Shown: positions 1 to 8,932 of the stretch, one piece after another
How the letters are laid out: each line of letters opens with the position of its first letter
Numbering within the stretch: position 1 is the first letter of the stretch
Assembly: GCF_020711235.1 (NCBI RefSeq)
Contig: NZ_JAJFAV010000005.1
Span: 1 to 64,000, forward strand
DNA: 64,000 nt
Source of the DNA: Hymenobacter sp. 15J16-1T3B
GTDB taxonomy: Bacteria > Bacteroidota > Bacteroidia > Cytophagales > Hymenobacteraceae
Reading direction: 5' to 3'
Position numbers and translations under genes: made by a program
The notes under the pieces: model-generated
What the model saw: the letters and a program-made list of their open reading frames with translations, nothing else
Databases searched by the model: none
What the model was told of the DNA's origin: nothing

Positions 1-14
1 GCCCTGTTGAGGGC
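1..14. terminator. Possible hairpin at the window edge, downstream of gcdH
   Basis: GCCCT and AGGGC pair around a GTTG loop, 30 bases past the gcdH stop codon. The element may continue beyond the window, so its role as a terminator is only a guess. Confidence 0.3.
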
Positions 15-43
15 GGCCGTTTTGCATTTGGCGACGCAGCCGC

Positions 44-1276
44 TTATTTAAACGCCTGAATGCCCGTAATATCCGCTCCGGTGATGAGCAGGTGGATGTC
101 GTGGGTACCTTCGTAGGTGATGACCGACTCCAGGTTCATCATGTGGCGCATGATGGGGTACTCGCCGGTGATGCCCATGCCGCCGTGAATCTGGCGGGCT
201 TCGCGGGCAATGTGCAGGGCAATTTCCACCGAGTTGCGCTTGGCCATCGAAATCTGGGCCGAGGTGGCTTTGCCGGCGTTTTTGAGCATGCCCAAGCGCC
301 ACACCATCAGCTGGGCCTTGGTAATCTCGGTAATCATTTCGGCTAGCTTCTTCTGCTGCAGCTGGAACGAGGCAATGGGCTTGCCGAACTGCTCGCGCTG
401 CAGGGAGTATTTCAGGGCCGACTCGTAGCAGTCGATGGCCACGCCGATGGCACCCCAGGCAATGCCGTAGCGGGCCGAGTCGAGGCAGCCGAGCGGGCCC
501 TTGAGGCCTTCCACGTTGGGCAGCAGGTTTTCCTTGGGCACCTTCACGTTGTCGAACACCAGCTCGCCGGTGATGCTGGCGCGCAGGCTCCACTTGTTGT
601 GGATTTCGGGGGCGGTGAAGCCTTCCATGCCTTGCTCCACGATGACGCCGCGGATGCGGCCGTTGTCGTCCTTGGCCCACACCACGGCTACCTGGCTCTG
701 GGGCGAGTTGCTGATCCACAGCTTGGCGCCGTTGAGCAGGTAGTAGTCGCCCATGTCCTTGATGGTGGTCATCATGCCGCCGGGGTTCGAGCCGTGGTCG
801 GGCTCGGTCAGGCCGAAGCAGCCCAGCCACTCGCCGGAGGCCAGTTTGGGCAGGTACTTGCGGCGCTGCTCCTCGGAGCCGTACTGGTAGATGGGGTACA
901 TCACCAGCGAGCCTTGCACCGAGGCGGTGGAGCGCATGCCGGAGTCGCCGCGCTCGATTTCCTGCATGATCAGGCCGTAGCTGATGTAGTCGAGCCCGCC
1001 GCCGCCGTACTCGGTGGGGATGGTGGGGCCGAAGGCGCCGACTTCGCCAAACTTGCGCACGATTTCCGAGGGGAAGTGCGCCTCTTGGGCCCACCGCTCG
1101 ATGTTGGGACTGATTTCCTTCTTGACGAAGTCGCGGATGCTCTGGCGGATGAGCTTGTGCTCTTCGGTGAGCAGCTCGTCGATGTCGTAGTAATCGGTGA
1201 ATCCGGCGGCGTTGAGCGAGCCTTTGTTGCGTTGCACCTGCGCCTTGGGCGAGAGGACGTCGGCTTGGGAGGACAT
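44..1276 (-). CDS. gcdH: Acyl-CoA dehydrogenase, probable glutaryl-CoA dehydrogenase
   Basis: FAD-dependent dehydrogenase expected to convert glutaryl-CoA to crotonyl-CoA and CO2 in lysine/tryptophan breakdown in the cytosol. The 410 residues show the usual three parts: an N-terminal helical domain (about 35-150), a middle beta domain opening with CFGLTEPDHGSNP, and a C-terminal helical domain (about 258-405). TYEGTHDIH (387-395) holds the catalytic Glu389. The GMRSTASVQGSLVM segment matches what I know of glutaryl-CoA dehydrogenases better than generic acyl-CoA dehydrogenases. It has an ATG start with a TATCTTTG element just upstream. It stands alone and is divergent from the permease. A short-chain acyl-CoA dehydrogenase of other specificity is the main alternative. 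Confidence 0.9.
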   Translation of the reverse strand: MSSQADVLSPKAQVQRNKGSLNAAGFTDYYDIDELLTEEHKLIRQSIRDFVKKEISPNIERWAQEAHFPSEIVRKFGEVGAFGPTIPTEYGGGGLDYISYGLIMQEIERGDSGMRSTASVQGSLVMYPIYQYGSEEQRRKYLPKLASGEWLGCFGLTEPDHGSNPGGMMTTIKDMGDYYLLNGAKLWISNSPQSQVAVVWAKDDNGRIRGVIVEQGMEGFTAPEIHNKWSLRASITGELVFDNVKVPKENLLPNVEGLKGPLGCLDSARYGIAWGAIGVAIDCYESALKYSLQREQFGKPIASFQLQQKKLAEMITEITKAQLMVWRLGMLKNAGKATSAQISMAKRNSVEIALHIAREARQIHGGMGITGEYPIMRHMMNLESVITYEGTHDIHLLITGADITGIQAFK

Positions 1277-1304
1277 AAGCAGGAATGAGTTGGGATGGGA
1301 AGCT

Positions 1305-1312
1305 CAAAGATA
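1305..1312 (-). promoter_or_regulatory. -7 promoter element of gcdH (TATCTTTG)
   Basis: On the minus strand the sequence reads TATCTTTG, matching the Bacteroidota -7 consensus TAnnTTTG. It lies about 28 bases before the ATG. I see no convincing -33 TTG at 19-21 bases upstream, so the promoter may be weak or need an activator. Confidence 0.55.
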
Positions 1313-1456
1313 AACGTTTCGGGATGCCTTGCGGTGCCCTGCGGCGCTTGGCGGCGGCTGGCCGCGCCGAGTTTTGCGCCGTTGTTTCATCTTTAGTGCG
1401 GCGGGTTGCGTAGCCTACGCACCCGCCCTGTTCCTCCCTAATGCCTTTCCCGTCCC

Positions 1457-3193
1457 ATGAGCACGCATACCAAGCTGAATGAGCTGGAAGCCACCGCCAT
1501 CTGCGGCAACGACATTTCCTCGTCGTGCCTCTACGTGTCGGCCCTGGCCATTACGTATGCTGGGCAGTACGCCTGGCTGGCGCTGCTGCTGGTGGCGGCG
1601 GTGCTTTTTCTTTTTCGCCGAATTTACGGCGAAGTGGTGGGCGCCCTGCCCCTGAACGGCGGGGCCTACAACGTGCTGCTGAACACCACCAGCAAGAGCA
1701 ACGCGGCCCTGGCGGCGGCCCTCACTATTCTCTCCTACATGGCCACGGCCGTTATTTCGGCCAGCGAAGCCATGCACTACCTGCACACGCTCTGGGAGCC
1801 ACTGCCGGTGCTGCCGGCCACCATCGGGCTGCTGGGCCTGTTTCTGGTATTGACGCTACTGGGCATGTCGGAATCGGCGAAGGTGGCGGTGGTCATCTTT
1901 CTTGTGCACCTGGGCACGCTCACGCTGCTGGTGGGCGTCACGGCTTGGTACTTGGGCACGCACGGCCTGAGCACGCTCAACCTGAACTTTCACGCGCCGC
2001 TGAAGGGCAGCCTGGGCACGGCCTTGTTTTACGGCTTCAGCGCGGCCATGCTCGGCATTTCGGGCTTCGAAAGCTCGGCCAACTTCGTGGAGGAACAGGC
2101 TCCGGGCGTGTTCCTGAAAACGCTGCGCAACATGTGGGTGGTGGTGAGCTTTTTCAACCCCGTGCTGGCCCTGCTGGCCGTGGGCGTGCTGCCGCTGGTG
2201 ACGGTGGGCCAGCACACCGAAACGCTCCTCTCCTATCTCGGGCAGGTGGCCGGGGGCCGCTGGCTGGCCGCCCTCATTTCCATCGACGCGGTGGCCGTGC
2301 TCAGCGGGGCCGTGCTCACCTCGTTTGTGGGCGTGAGCGGGCTGATGAAGCGCATGGCCTTGGACCGCATCTGGCCGCAGAGCTTCCTGAAAGAAAATCG
2401 CCGCGGCAGCAACTACATCATCCTCATCAGCTTCTTCGCCCTCTGCCTGAGCATCCTGCTCATTACGCGCGGGCAGCTCGGGCCGCTGGCCGGCGTCTAC
2501 ACCATTTCCTTTCTCTCGGTCATGGCATTTTTCGCCATCGGCAACTTCCTGCTGAAGGGCAAGCGCCGCCGTCTGCCCCGACCGGTGTACGCCTCCATTC
2601 CCACGGTCTTTTTGGCCCTGCTGGGCGTGGTGGTGGGCCTGTTCGGCAACATCAAGCTACGCCCCGACTACCTGGTGGTGTTTCTGCAGTACTTCGTGCC
2701 CACGATGATTTTGGTGGTGGTGATGCTGGAGCGCGTGGCTATTCTCAAGCTCTTGCTGCACGGCATTCAGCGCATGTCGGAGCGTTACGGCAGCTGGTCG
2801 CGCTTCGGGCGGCTCACGGTGCGCCGCATGCTGCGCGAGCTGAACCAGCAGGAATTCGTGTTTTTCACCAAGGGCGACAACGTCTCGAACCTCAACAAGG
2901 TGATGACCTACGTGGTGGAAAACGAATTTACCACCCGCCTGAAAATCGTGACGCTGCTCAGCCCCGGGGAGCAGGTGGCACCCGAACTGCTGAACGACGT
3001 GCGCGTGCTCGACCGCGCCTACGAGCAAATCGAAGTGGAATTTGTGACCCGTCAGGGCAAGTTCGGCCCCGAGCTCATCAGCGAGTTGTCGCAGGAATGG
3101 GGCATTCCGAAAAACTTCATGTTCATCGGCTCCCCCGGCGACCAGTTTCCCTACCAGATTTCGGAGCTGGGCGGCGTGCGGCTGATTATCTGA
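1457..3193 (+). CDS. APC-family amino-acid permease with C-terminal soluble domain
   Basis: Polytopic inner-membrane transporter of the amino acid-polyamine-organocation superfamily. About 430 residues are strongly hydrophobic, with around a dozen membrane segments. NGGAYNVLLNT near residue 73 and GISGFESSANFVEEQ near 200 resemble the unwound TM regions of APC permeases. The last 150 residues are soluble and contain KGDNVSNLNKVMTYVVENE and a final VRLII strand, suggesting a small alpha/beta regulatory domain such as a USP-like fold (inference). ATG start. The substrate cannot be read from the sequence, and no biosynthetic or catabolic partner gene is adjacent. The downstream spacer contains a repeat element. 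Confidence 0.85.
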   Translation: MSTHTKLNELEATAICGNDISSSCLYVSALAITYAGQYAWLALLLVAAVLFLFRRIYGEVVGALPLNGGAYNVLLNTTSKSNAALAAALTILSYMATAVISASEAMHYLHTLWEPLPVLPATIGLLGLFLVLTLLGMSESAKVAVVIFLVHLGTLTLLVGVTAWYLGTHGLSTLNLNFHAPLKGSLGTALFYGFSAAMLGISGFESSANFVEEQAPGVFLKTLRNMWVVVSFFNPVLALLAVGVLPLVTVGQHTETLLSYLGQVAGGRWLAALISIDAVAVLSGAVLTSFVGVSGLMKRMALDRIWPQSFLKENRRGSNYIILISFFALCLSILLITRGQLGPLAGVYTISFLSVMAFFAIGNFLLKGKRRRLPRPVYASIPTVFLALLGVVVGLFGNIKLRPDYLVVFLQYFVPTMILVVVMLERVAILKLLLHGIQRMSERYGSWSRFGRLTVRRMLRELNQQEFVFFTKGDNVSNLNKVMTYVVENEFTTRLKIVTLLSPGEQVAPELLNDVRVLDRAYEQIEVEFVTRQGKFGPELISELSQEWGIPKNFMFIGSPGDQFPYQISELGGVRLII

Positions 3194-3214
3194 GGAAGCA
3201 CAAGCTGCAAGGCC

Positions 3215-3384
3215 GTCATTCCGAGCTCAGTCGAAGAAGCGCGCGTGCTCACGTTGAAGCGTAGCCCGCTCGTTGGGTTTACCAGCAAGCCCCAGCACAC
3301 AAGATGCCTTGGCTGCGCTCGACAGGAGACGGTCTGATGTTGCTGAAGTCAGCACATGGGAGGCTCCGGCAAGCTCGTTCTGAC
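3215..3384. repeat. Foldback repeat, GTCAT-type family 2 (copy D)
   Basis: Fills the spacer between the permease and the DUF2490 gene. It begins GTCATTCCGAGC and ends AAGCTCGTTCTGAC, which is an imperfect inverted match. Related copies occur at 37931-38042 and, as a half element, at 53351-53374. No ORF of convincing codon usage lies inside it. Confidence 0.5.
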
Positions 3385-3391
3385 GTGCGGT

Positions 3392-4132
3392 CTACTTCCC
3401 GCGCAAGTCCAGGTCGTAGGTCAGGGCCACGTACAGGGTGTGGTTGCGCTCAAACGTGCGCCCGTCGTCGTGAGCTTTCACGTGGTACATATAGCCCAGC
3501 TCCGCGGCCGCGGCCCTGGAGAATTGCCGGCCTAAGGCCCCGTAGAGGCGGTTTTGGTTGAAGGGCTGGTCTACGTGCCGCCCGAAACCGACGAAGACTT
3601 CGTCGTACGCGGCCAAGTACCATTCCTTGGGCTCGACGCGGCGCCCCTGCAGCGGCAACTGCACGCTGAACTGGTACCGGGCGCGGTTGCTGAACGTGGG
3701 GCCGGCTTCGCCCTGGGCCCGCACCCAGCGCTGTTCCAGGCGGAAGCGGTGGCCCAGCGCCAGCCGGCCGAGCGTGTCGGCCAGCTGCACTTCCTGGTAG
3801 CTGCGGTGCTCCCGGCTGTGGCCCTCCGGAAATTCGCCGTAGGGATAGGTCCGCAGCAAGGTGTAGCCGGCCGCCGTTTGCAGCCTATCCGACCAGTGCT
3901 GATTCAGGCCCAGGCGCAACAGGAGCTGCTGGCGACGGGGCAGCAGGTCGGCGCGGCGCAATTGGGCTTCGCTGTGCACGCCCCAGAAGTCGGTGAGCTG
4001 ATGGTCGCCGGTGTAGTTGTACCAGGCCTGAAAAGCCCGGTCGTAGCGGGGCGGCGCGGTCTGGGCGCGGGCGCTCAGGCTGGCCGTGAGCAAGCCAAAC
4101 GGCAGCAGACAGTGGCGGTAAAAACGAGGCAT
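3392..4132 (-). CDS. DUF2490-family outer-membrane protein
   Basis: A 246-residue exported protein. Residues 1-24 form a signal peptide ending at ARAQ, and the rest alternates in a beta-barrel-like pattern rich in Tyr, Arg and Trp. It is clearly a paralogue of the gene at 27277-28062. Both share EAQLRRA, YPYGEFP or FPYGDFP, HR(F/Y)RLEQRW and VF(V/I)xFGRHV followed by QNR(L/F)Y. DUF2490 proteins are envelope proteins of unknown function that are common in Bacteroidota. It stands alone, with repeat elements on both sides. ATG start. Confidence 0.75.
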   Translation of the reverse strand: MPRFYRHCLLPFGLLTASLSARAQTAPPRYDRAFQAWYNYTGDHQLTDFWGVHSEAQLRRADLLPRRQQLLLRLGLNQHWSDRLQTAAGYTLLRTYPYGEFPEGHSREHRSYQEVQLADTLGRLALGHRFRLEQRWVRAQGEAGPTFSNRARYQFSVQLPLQGRRVEPKEWYLAAYDEVFVGFGRHVDQPFNQNRLYGALGRQFSRAAAAELGYMYHVKAHDDGRTFERNHTLYVALTYDLDLRGK

Positions 4133-4180
4133 AGCGGACGACGGCCCCTGGCAGTACGCAGATAAGCGGGGGAAGGCCGC

Positions 4181-4370
4181 CGGTTCACCCCGTAGTCATT
4201 GCGAGCGAAGCGCGGCAATTCTTCCCCTCGCGGCACGACGGCCGAACTGGCAGAAGCCCAAAACCCGTAGCCGCATGTTCAGGCAGCAGCTTTTTCCGGT
4301 AGTACGCATTGTAGCGGCGGTGCTACTAGAGGAAGGGTTCTTGGACTACGCTCCGCAATAACGGCCGGTG
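4181..4370. repeat. Diverged MITE-like foldback element (family 1, copy A)
   Basis: The left end reads CGGTTCACCCCG, then GTCATTGCGAGCG, nearly identical to the left end of the intact copy at 44092-44319. The right end is degraded (CGCAATAACGGCC). An internal segment GGCGGTGCTACT, then GGAAGG, is shared with the copy at 38552-38733. It occupies most of the 309-base gap before aroC. It has no coding content. Confidence 0.6.
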
Positions 4371-4428
4371 CGGCCGGCGGCGTGCGGCCGTTCTTGGCCG
4401 TGGCTGCCTGCATCATCCTCCGCGGTTC

Positions 4429-4436
4429 TACCTTTG
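4429..4436 (+). promoter_or_regulatory. -7 element of aroC (TACCTTTG), probably leaderless
   Basis: TACCTTTG ends five bases before the aroC ATG at 4442. With the usual 4-7 base distance to the start of transcription, the mRNA would begin at or next to the initiation codon. No clear TTG sits 19-21 bases upstream. Confidence 0.55.
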
Positions 4437-4441
4437 CCGAC

Positions 4442-5521
4442 ATGAGCAATTCCTACGGCACCCTGTTTCGCATCAGCACCTTCGGCGAGTCGCACGGCCC
4501 CGGCATCGGCGTGATTATCGACGGCTGCCCGGCCGGGTTGCCCGTCGACGTGGCCGACATTCAGCGGGCCCTGGACCGGCGCCGCCCCGGCCAGTCGGAG
4601 CTGACCACCCCGCGCAGCGAGGCCGACCAGGTGGAGGTCTTGTCGGGGCTGTTCGAGGGCCGGAGCACGGGCACGCCCATTGGCTTGCTGATCCGCAACC
4701 AGGACCAGCGCAGCCACGACTACTCCCACATTCAGCACGCCTACCGCCCCTCCCACGCCGACTACACCTACGACCAGAAGTACGGCCACCGCGACTACCG
4801 CGGCGGTGGCCGCTCCTCGGCCCGCGAAACGGCGGCCCGCGTGGCCGCCGGGGCCGTGGCCATGCAGTTTCTGGCGCAGCAGGGCATCACGGTGCAGAGC
4901 TACGTGTCGCAGGTGGGCGCCGTGGCCGTGCCCGTGGGCTACGAGCAGCTCAACCTCGGCCTCATCGACTCGAACCCCGTGCGCTGCCCTGACCCGGACA
5001 CGGCCGAGCGCATGGCCCAGCTCATTCGCCAGACCCGCGACCGGCACGACACCGTGGGCGGGCTGGTGACGGGCGTGGTGCGCGGCGTGCCCGCCGGCCT
5101 GGGCGAGCCGGTGTTCGACAAGCTGCACGCCGAGCTGGGCAAGGCCATGCTGAGCATCAACGCCGTGAAGGGCTTCGAGTACGGCTCGGGCTTCGCGGGC
5201 ACGCTGCTGTTCGGGTCCGAGCACAACGACGCCTTTTACACCGACGAAGCCGGCCAGGTGCGCACGCGCACCAACCATTCCGGCGGCATTCAGGGCGGCA
5301 TTTCGAACGGGCAGGACATTTACTTCCGCGTGGCCTTCAAGCCGGTGGCCACCATCCTGCAGCCCCAGCAAACCATCGACGACCAGGGCCAATCGGTCGA
5401 GCTGGCCGGGCGGGGCCGCCACGACCCCTGCGTGCTTCCGCGGGCCGTGCCCATCGTGGACGCCATGACCGCGCTGGTGCTGGCCGATATGCTGCTGCGC
5501 GCCCGCGGTAGCCGGATCTGA
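4442..5521 (+). CDS. aroC: Chorismate synthase
   Basis: Catalyses the last shikimate step, EPSP to chorismate, using reduced FMN. It supplies aromatic amino acids, folate and menaquinone. The protein starts [19 protein letters not shown], the classic N-terminus. [16 protein letters not shown] (about 121-136) and GIQGGISNG (about 283) are the other signature segments. At 359 residues it has the family length, which is why the ATG at 4442 is chosen over an in-frame GTG 60 bases upstream. It stands alone, convergent with the HTTM gene with only 10 bases between the stop codons and no visible terminator. Confidence 0.97.
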   Translation: MSNSYGTLFRISTFGESHGPGIGVIIDGCPAGLPVDVADIQRALDRRRPGQSELTTPRSEADQVEVLSGLFEGRSTGTPIGLLIRNQDQRSHDYSHIQHAYRPSHADYTYDQKYGHRDYRGGGRSSARETAARVAAGAVAMQFLAQQGITVQSYVSQVGAVAVPVGYEQLNLGLIDSNPVRCPDPDTAERMAQLIRQTRDRHDTVGGLVTGVVRGVPAGLGEPVFDKLHAELGKAMLSINAVKGFEYGSGFAGTLLFGSEHNDAFYTDEAGQVRTRTNHSGGIQGGISNGQDIYFRVAFKPVATILQPQQTIDDQGQSVELAGRGRHDPCVLPRAVPIVDAMTALVLADMLLRARGSRI

Positions 5522-5531
5522 TTCGCCCCCT

Positions 5532-6899
5532 TTATTCCACCGGCCCCGGCAGCACCCAGGCGTAATGGCCCCAGCCGCGGCGCTGCGTGAGCAGATTCAG
5601 CTGGGGGCTGACCAGCGGCCGGTGCGGGTGCCCGTTCAGGCTGACCTGGGAGTCGCAGTACACGGCCACGGGCGCGAAGCCGCGGCGGCGGTAGTCCTGG
5701 GCCAGCAGGTGGGCAAACTGCAGAATCAAGTCGGGGCTGTCGACGAGCTTGCGGACCTGGTTACGGGTCAGGTACTGCTCGGGCAAGACCAGCTCCTCGC
5801 GGCCGTCGGGCAGGCGCACCCGGAAGCGGGCCGTGCCGGTTTTGGCGCGCAGCATCAGGTGCCAGCTGAAGCGGTGGCCTTCCTCGGTCCAGTGCGCGTC
5901 GGCGGGGTACAGGAAGTGGCGCAGCGGCACCAGCAGCTGCACCGCCGCGAAGGCCGCCAGCCCTGCCAGCACCCGGCGGCGCGTCCGGGCCGGGGGCATG
6001 AAAGCAGCCGGGGCCGCTGCTTCGCCATCCGCCGCCGGCAGCCGGCTACGAAACCAGCGCCCCGCGAAACCAGGCAACCGGCGCGGGAAACCGGGGGCGA
6101 AGAACAGGCTGGTGAGCAGCAAGGCTACCCAAGGAAAGGTGCCCAGGCCGAACACCACCACATTTGCGAGGTGAAACAGCGTCGCCCAGGCGAAGCCCCA
6201 GGGCCGGGTGCGGCGCCACAGCAGCAGCGGCACCACCAGCGCGTCGAAGGCAATGCCGCCGTAGCTCAGCAGCCAGGCCGTGGCCGGCCGCGCCAGCAGC
6301 TCGCCGATGAGCGGGTAGTGCGCCTTGGCCGCCAGCCACACCGCGAGCGGACGAGCGGCCAGCCAGTCGGGGTTGAGCTTGGCCAAGGCCGCAAACCCGT
6401 ACACCAGCCCGATCTGAAACAGGATAACGGCCCGCATCCAGGCCGGCACGGTAGCCAGGGGCGCCACGCGGCCGGCGCGCACATCGGCGGAGGCGGCGCG
6501 GTGGGCCGGTAGCAGGGCCAGCACGGCGGCCAGCAGGGCGTAGAGGTAGAAGTGGTTGATGTACTCGGTTTCTTCCAGCAGCAGCAGCGCCGCGTAGCCC
6601 AGGCTGAGCACGGCAGCGGCCCAGCGGTAGCGCCAGCCCGCCGCCACGGCAATGCCGGCGCCCACAATCAGCGCGTAAAGCGCGTAAATGACGCCCGCCG
6701 GCGGGTGCGGCAGCCACTCCCAGCCCAGGTAGCGCAGATGAAAGCGCGGCGCGGTGTAATTGCGCACCCGCCCGATGAGGAGCCCCCCACCGTGCTCTAT
6801 GGCCAGCAGAAAGCCCGCGCCCAGCCGCAGATACACCAGCCAGGTAATGTCAACGGGGCGAAACAGGGCCCGGGCGAGGCGGGAAACAACAGCAGCCAT
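5532..6899 (-). CDS. HTTM-domain membrane protein (gamma-carboxylase-like)
   Basis: A 455-residue integral membrane protein. The first 290 residues hold repeated hydrophobic helices typical of the HTTM module, also found in vitamin K-dependent gamma-carboxylases. They include FRPVDITWLVYLRLGAG at the start and a central LFQIGLVYGFAALAKLNPDWL. Residues 300-455 form a periplasmic or lumenal-type soluble tail with RFSWHLMLRAKTGTARF. The ATG at 6899 is preferred because the longer reading frame runs into the nfu promoter and has no membrane character. Substrate and reaction are unknown for bacterial members. It is divergent from nfu. Confidence 0.75.
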   Translation of the reverse strand: MAAVVSRLARALFRPVDITWLVYLRLGAGFLLAIEHGGGLLIGRVRNYTAPRFHLRYLGWEWLPHPPAGVIYALYALIVGAGIAVAAGWRYRWAAAVLSLGYAALLLLEETEYINHFYLYALLAAVLALLPAHRAASADVRAGRVAPLATVPAWMRAVILFQIGLVYGFAALAKLNPDWLAARPLAVWLAAKAHYPLIGELLARPATAWLLSYGGIAFDALVVPLLLWRRTRPWGFAWATLFHLANVVVFGLGTFPWVALLLTSLFFAPGFPRRLPGFAGRWFRSRLPAADGEAAAPAAFMPPARTRRRVLAGLAAFAAVQLLVPLRHFLYPADAHWTEEGHRFSWHLMLRAKTGTARFRVRLPDGREELVLPEQYLTRNQVRKLVDSPDLILQFAHLLAQDYRRRGFAPVAVYCDSQVSLNGHPHRPLVSPQLNLLTQRRGWGHYAWVLPGPVE

Positions 6900-6992
6900 G
6901 CCTAAAGCTACGGCCCCGGGCGCGGGGCGGTTGGGGTGGCCGGCGGAAGCTGCGGCGCCCGTATTTTCGCCCGCCGCCCGGCCGCAATCCGC

Positions 6993-7000
6993 TACCTTTG
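6993..7000 (+). promoter_or_regulatory. -7 element of the Nfu gene (TACCTTTG)
   Basis: TACCTTTG followed by C, a common Bacteroidota form, lies 85 bases before the nfu ATG. No perfect -33 TTG is visible; TTTTC at 6964-6968 is the nearest candidate but is spaced too far. Confidence 0.55.
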
Positions 7001-7085
7001 CAACCAGCGGGCCGTCGTTGCGGTTATACACCAAACCCGCTTCCTTGCGGCCTTCCCTCAGCGTCTAAGCAGCACAGTTTCAACC

Positions 7086-7712
7086 ATGAATACTACCGCC
7101 CCCGCCGGCTCGGTGTCCATCTACGCCGAAGCCTCCCCGAACCCCGAGTCGATGAAGTTCGTGCTCAACACCCAGCTGCTCAGCGACGGGGTGAGCGTGG
7201 ACTACCCCGACACCGAAGCCGCCGCCAACTCGCCGCTGGCCCAGGAGCTGTTCAAGTTCGACTACGTGAGCCGCGTGTTCATCGCCCAGAACTTCGTGAC
7301 GGTGACCAAGAACTCGGACCTGACCTGGACGCACCTGATTCCGGAGCTGCGCACCTTCCTGAAGTCTTACGTAGAATCGGGCGGGCCCATCTTCCTCGTC
7401 GACCCCGTGACCGAGCACCGCGCCGCCCAGCAGGAAGCCGCCGGTGCCGCCGGCTCGGAGGAAGACCAGGCCACGGCCCAGAAAATCATCGACCTGCTCG
7501 ACAACTACGTGCGCCCGGCCGTGGAGCAGGACGGCGGCAACATCACCTTCAAGAGCTACAACGAGGGCATCGTGACGGTGAACCTGCAGGGTTCCTGCTC
7601 GGGCTGCCCCTCGGCCACCGTAACCCTGAAGTCGGGCATCGAAAACCTGCTCAAGCGCATGGTGCCCGAAGTGAAAGAAGTGGTGGCCGAAGGCGTCACG
7701 GCTTCGTTCTAA
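7086..7712 (+). CDS. NifU-family Fe-S cluster carrier (Nfu type)
   Basis: A 208-residue scaffold or carrier that hands [4Fe-4S] clusters to target enzymes in the cytosol. An N-terminal Nfu_N domain (about 10-95, with EASPNPESMKF) is followed by a linker and the C-terminal NifU domain (about 125-205). That domain contains the cluster-binding CxxC in GSCSGCPSATVTLKSGIE. The ATG at 7086 gives the expected domain start; the longer upstream frame would overlap the promoter. No suf or isc genes are in the window. A very strong terminator follows. Confidence 0.92.
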   Translation: MNTTAPAGSVSIYAEASPNPESMKFVLNTQLLSDGVSVDYPDTEAAANSPLAQELFKFDYVSRVFIAQNFVTVTKNSDLTWTHLIPELRTFLKSYVESGGPIFLVDPVTEHRAAQQEAAGAAGSEEDQATAQKIIDLLDNYVRPAVEQDGGNITFKSYNEGIVTVNLQGSCSGCPSATVTLKSGIENLLKRMVPEVKEVVAEGVTASF

Positions 7713-7769
7713 CCCCGCGCATTTCCGAGTAGGCGGCCCGTCGAGCTTATCGGCTCCAGCCACCGCAAA

Positions 7770-7807
7770 CGCAAGAACGCCCGGCCAGTTGGCCGGGCGT
7801 TCTTGCG
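7770..7807. terminator. Hairpin terminator after the Nfu gene
   Basis: A perfect 17-bp stem (7770-7786 with 7791-7807) with an AGTT loop. It ends in TTCTTGCG rather than a long T run, so it looks bidirectional. It also faces the end of the DUF5777 operon. Confidence 0.85.
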
Positions 7808-7986
7808 TAATGGGGAAGCTCCGTTGCCGGCGGCGCGGCCGCGGCCGTCGTGCGTTAGGACATCCGCACGCCTCCTCCAATGGCGCGGCCGGACACCCGA
7901 AACGGAGCTTCCCGTTGTTGGCAACATGCCATGCGCAACCGGGCTACGGGCGTTGTGGCTGACGGCCCGCGCAGCAGCGCATTTCG

Positions 7987-8901
7987 CTATTCTTTCTTGT
8001 GGTTCAGCCCGAAGGAGCGGCTGATGTTGAAGCCGAAGAAAATGTCGCCCTTGAAGAAGTTGCCGGTCGTGCGCGGGATGAACAGCGGGTCGACCATGCC
8101 CTGGGCGTTGGTGAAGTGCAGCTGAAACACGTGCCCGCCGGTTTCGATGTCGAAGCCAATGGCCAGCGGGTTGTGCGTCTGGTCGGCCGTCGTGCCCGAC
8201 AGCACATAGTAGTACTCGGCCGTGAGGGCAATGCGCTTGCTGAGCTTCTGGCGCACGGCCCCGCCCACGGCGTACACGTCGTTGTCGTCGCTGGGCTGGG
8301 CCACCAGGTTGCGGTGCACCAGCGTGGGCATCAGTTGGGCCGAGAGGCCGGGGCTGAACTTGCGCGCCACTAGGCCCTGGTAGCTGTAGGCCATGCGCGA
8401 GGAGGTGCTGCGGTCGGCCCCAACGGGGAATTTCAGGGTGGTGATGGTGCTGGTGGCCAGCAGCGTCAGGGTGACGGGCATGGCGCGGGGGCCGGAGTGC
8501 TGGCGCAGCGCCTTGTACTTCACAAACCCGTCGAAGGTCTTGTCCATGGAGCTGCGCCCCACGCCCACGGCCAGCCGGTCGTTGAGTCCGTATTCCAGCC
8601 CGAGGCGGATGGTGGCCTGGTCCAGCCCGAAGAAGTTGTAGGCGCCGCTGTTCAGCTGCCCGAAGCGGTGCCCGATCAGAAACTGCAGGGAACCGCTGGC
8701 CGGCGTCTCCACCGACTGCCCGTTGACGATGCGCGTGCCCTTGAAGGTGGCCGTGGCGAAGTCGGGCTTGGCTTGGGTGGTGGTTTGCTGCTCGAGTTGC
8801 TGCAGCAGGTCGTCCTGCGCGGCGGCGGTCAGGTGCAGGCCCAGCAGCAGGGCCCCGCTCAGGAGCAGCCGCCGCAGCGGCGTGGGGTACAGAGGAAGCA
8901 T
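7987..8901 (-). CDS. DUF5777-family beta-barrel protein
   Basis: A 304-residue exported protein, third in a three-gene operon with YceI and a cytochrome c lipoprotein. The ATG at 8901 places a signal peptide at the N-terminus (hydrophobic core LLLSGALLLGLHLTAAAQ). The longer frame would add 43 Arg/Pro-rich residues and is rejected. The mature part is beta-rich, with RFGQLNSGAYNFFGLDQATIRLGLEYGL and a C-terminal SRSFGLNHKKE. Outer-membrane location is inferred. Function is unknown; the operon suggests a redox or lipid-linked envelope role. Confidence 0.75.
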   Translation of the reverse strand: MLPLYPTPLRRLLLSGALLLGLHLTAAAQDDLLQQLEQQTTTQAKPDFATATFKGTRIVNGQSVETPASGSLQFLIGHRFGQLNSGAYNFFGLDQATIRLGLEYGLNDRLAVGVGRSSMDKTFDGFVKYKALRQHSGPRAMPVTLTLLATSTITTLKFPVGADRSTSSRMAYSYQGLVARKFSPGLSAQLMPTLVHRNLVAQPSDDNDVYAVGGAVRQKLSKRIALTAEYYYVLSGTTADQTHNPLAIGFDIETGGHVFQLHFTNAQGMVDPLFIPRTTGNFFKGDIFFGFNISRSFGLNHKKE

Positions 8902-8932
8902 ACGGAGGAGGTGGAAGAGGAAGGAGGGGGTA

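Noticed and set aside
6936-7085. Upstream extension of the Nfu protein
   Set aside because: It covers the TACCTTTG promoter and lacks conservation; the ATG at 7086 starts the Nfu_N domain.
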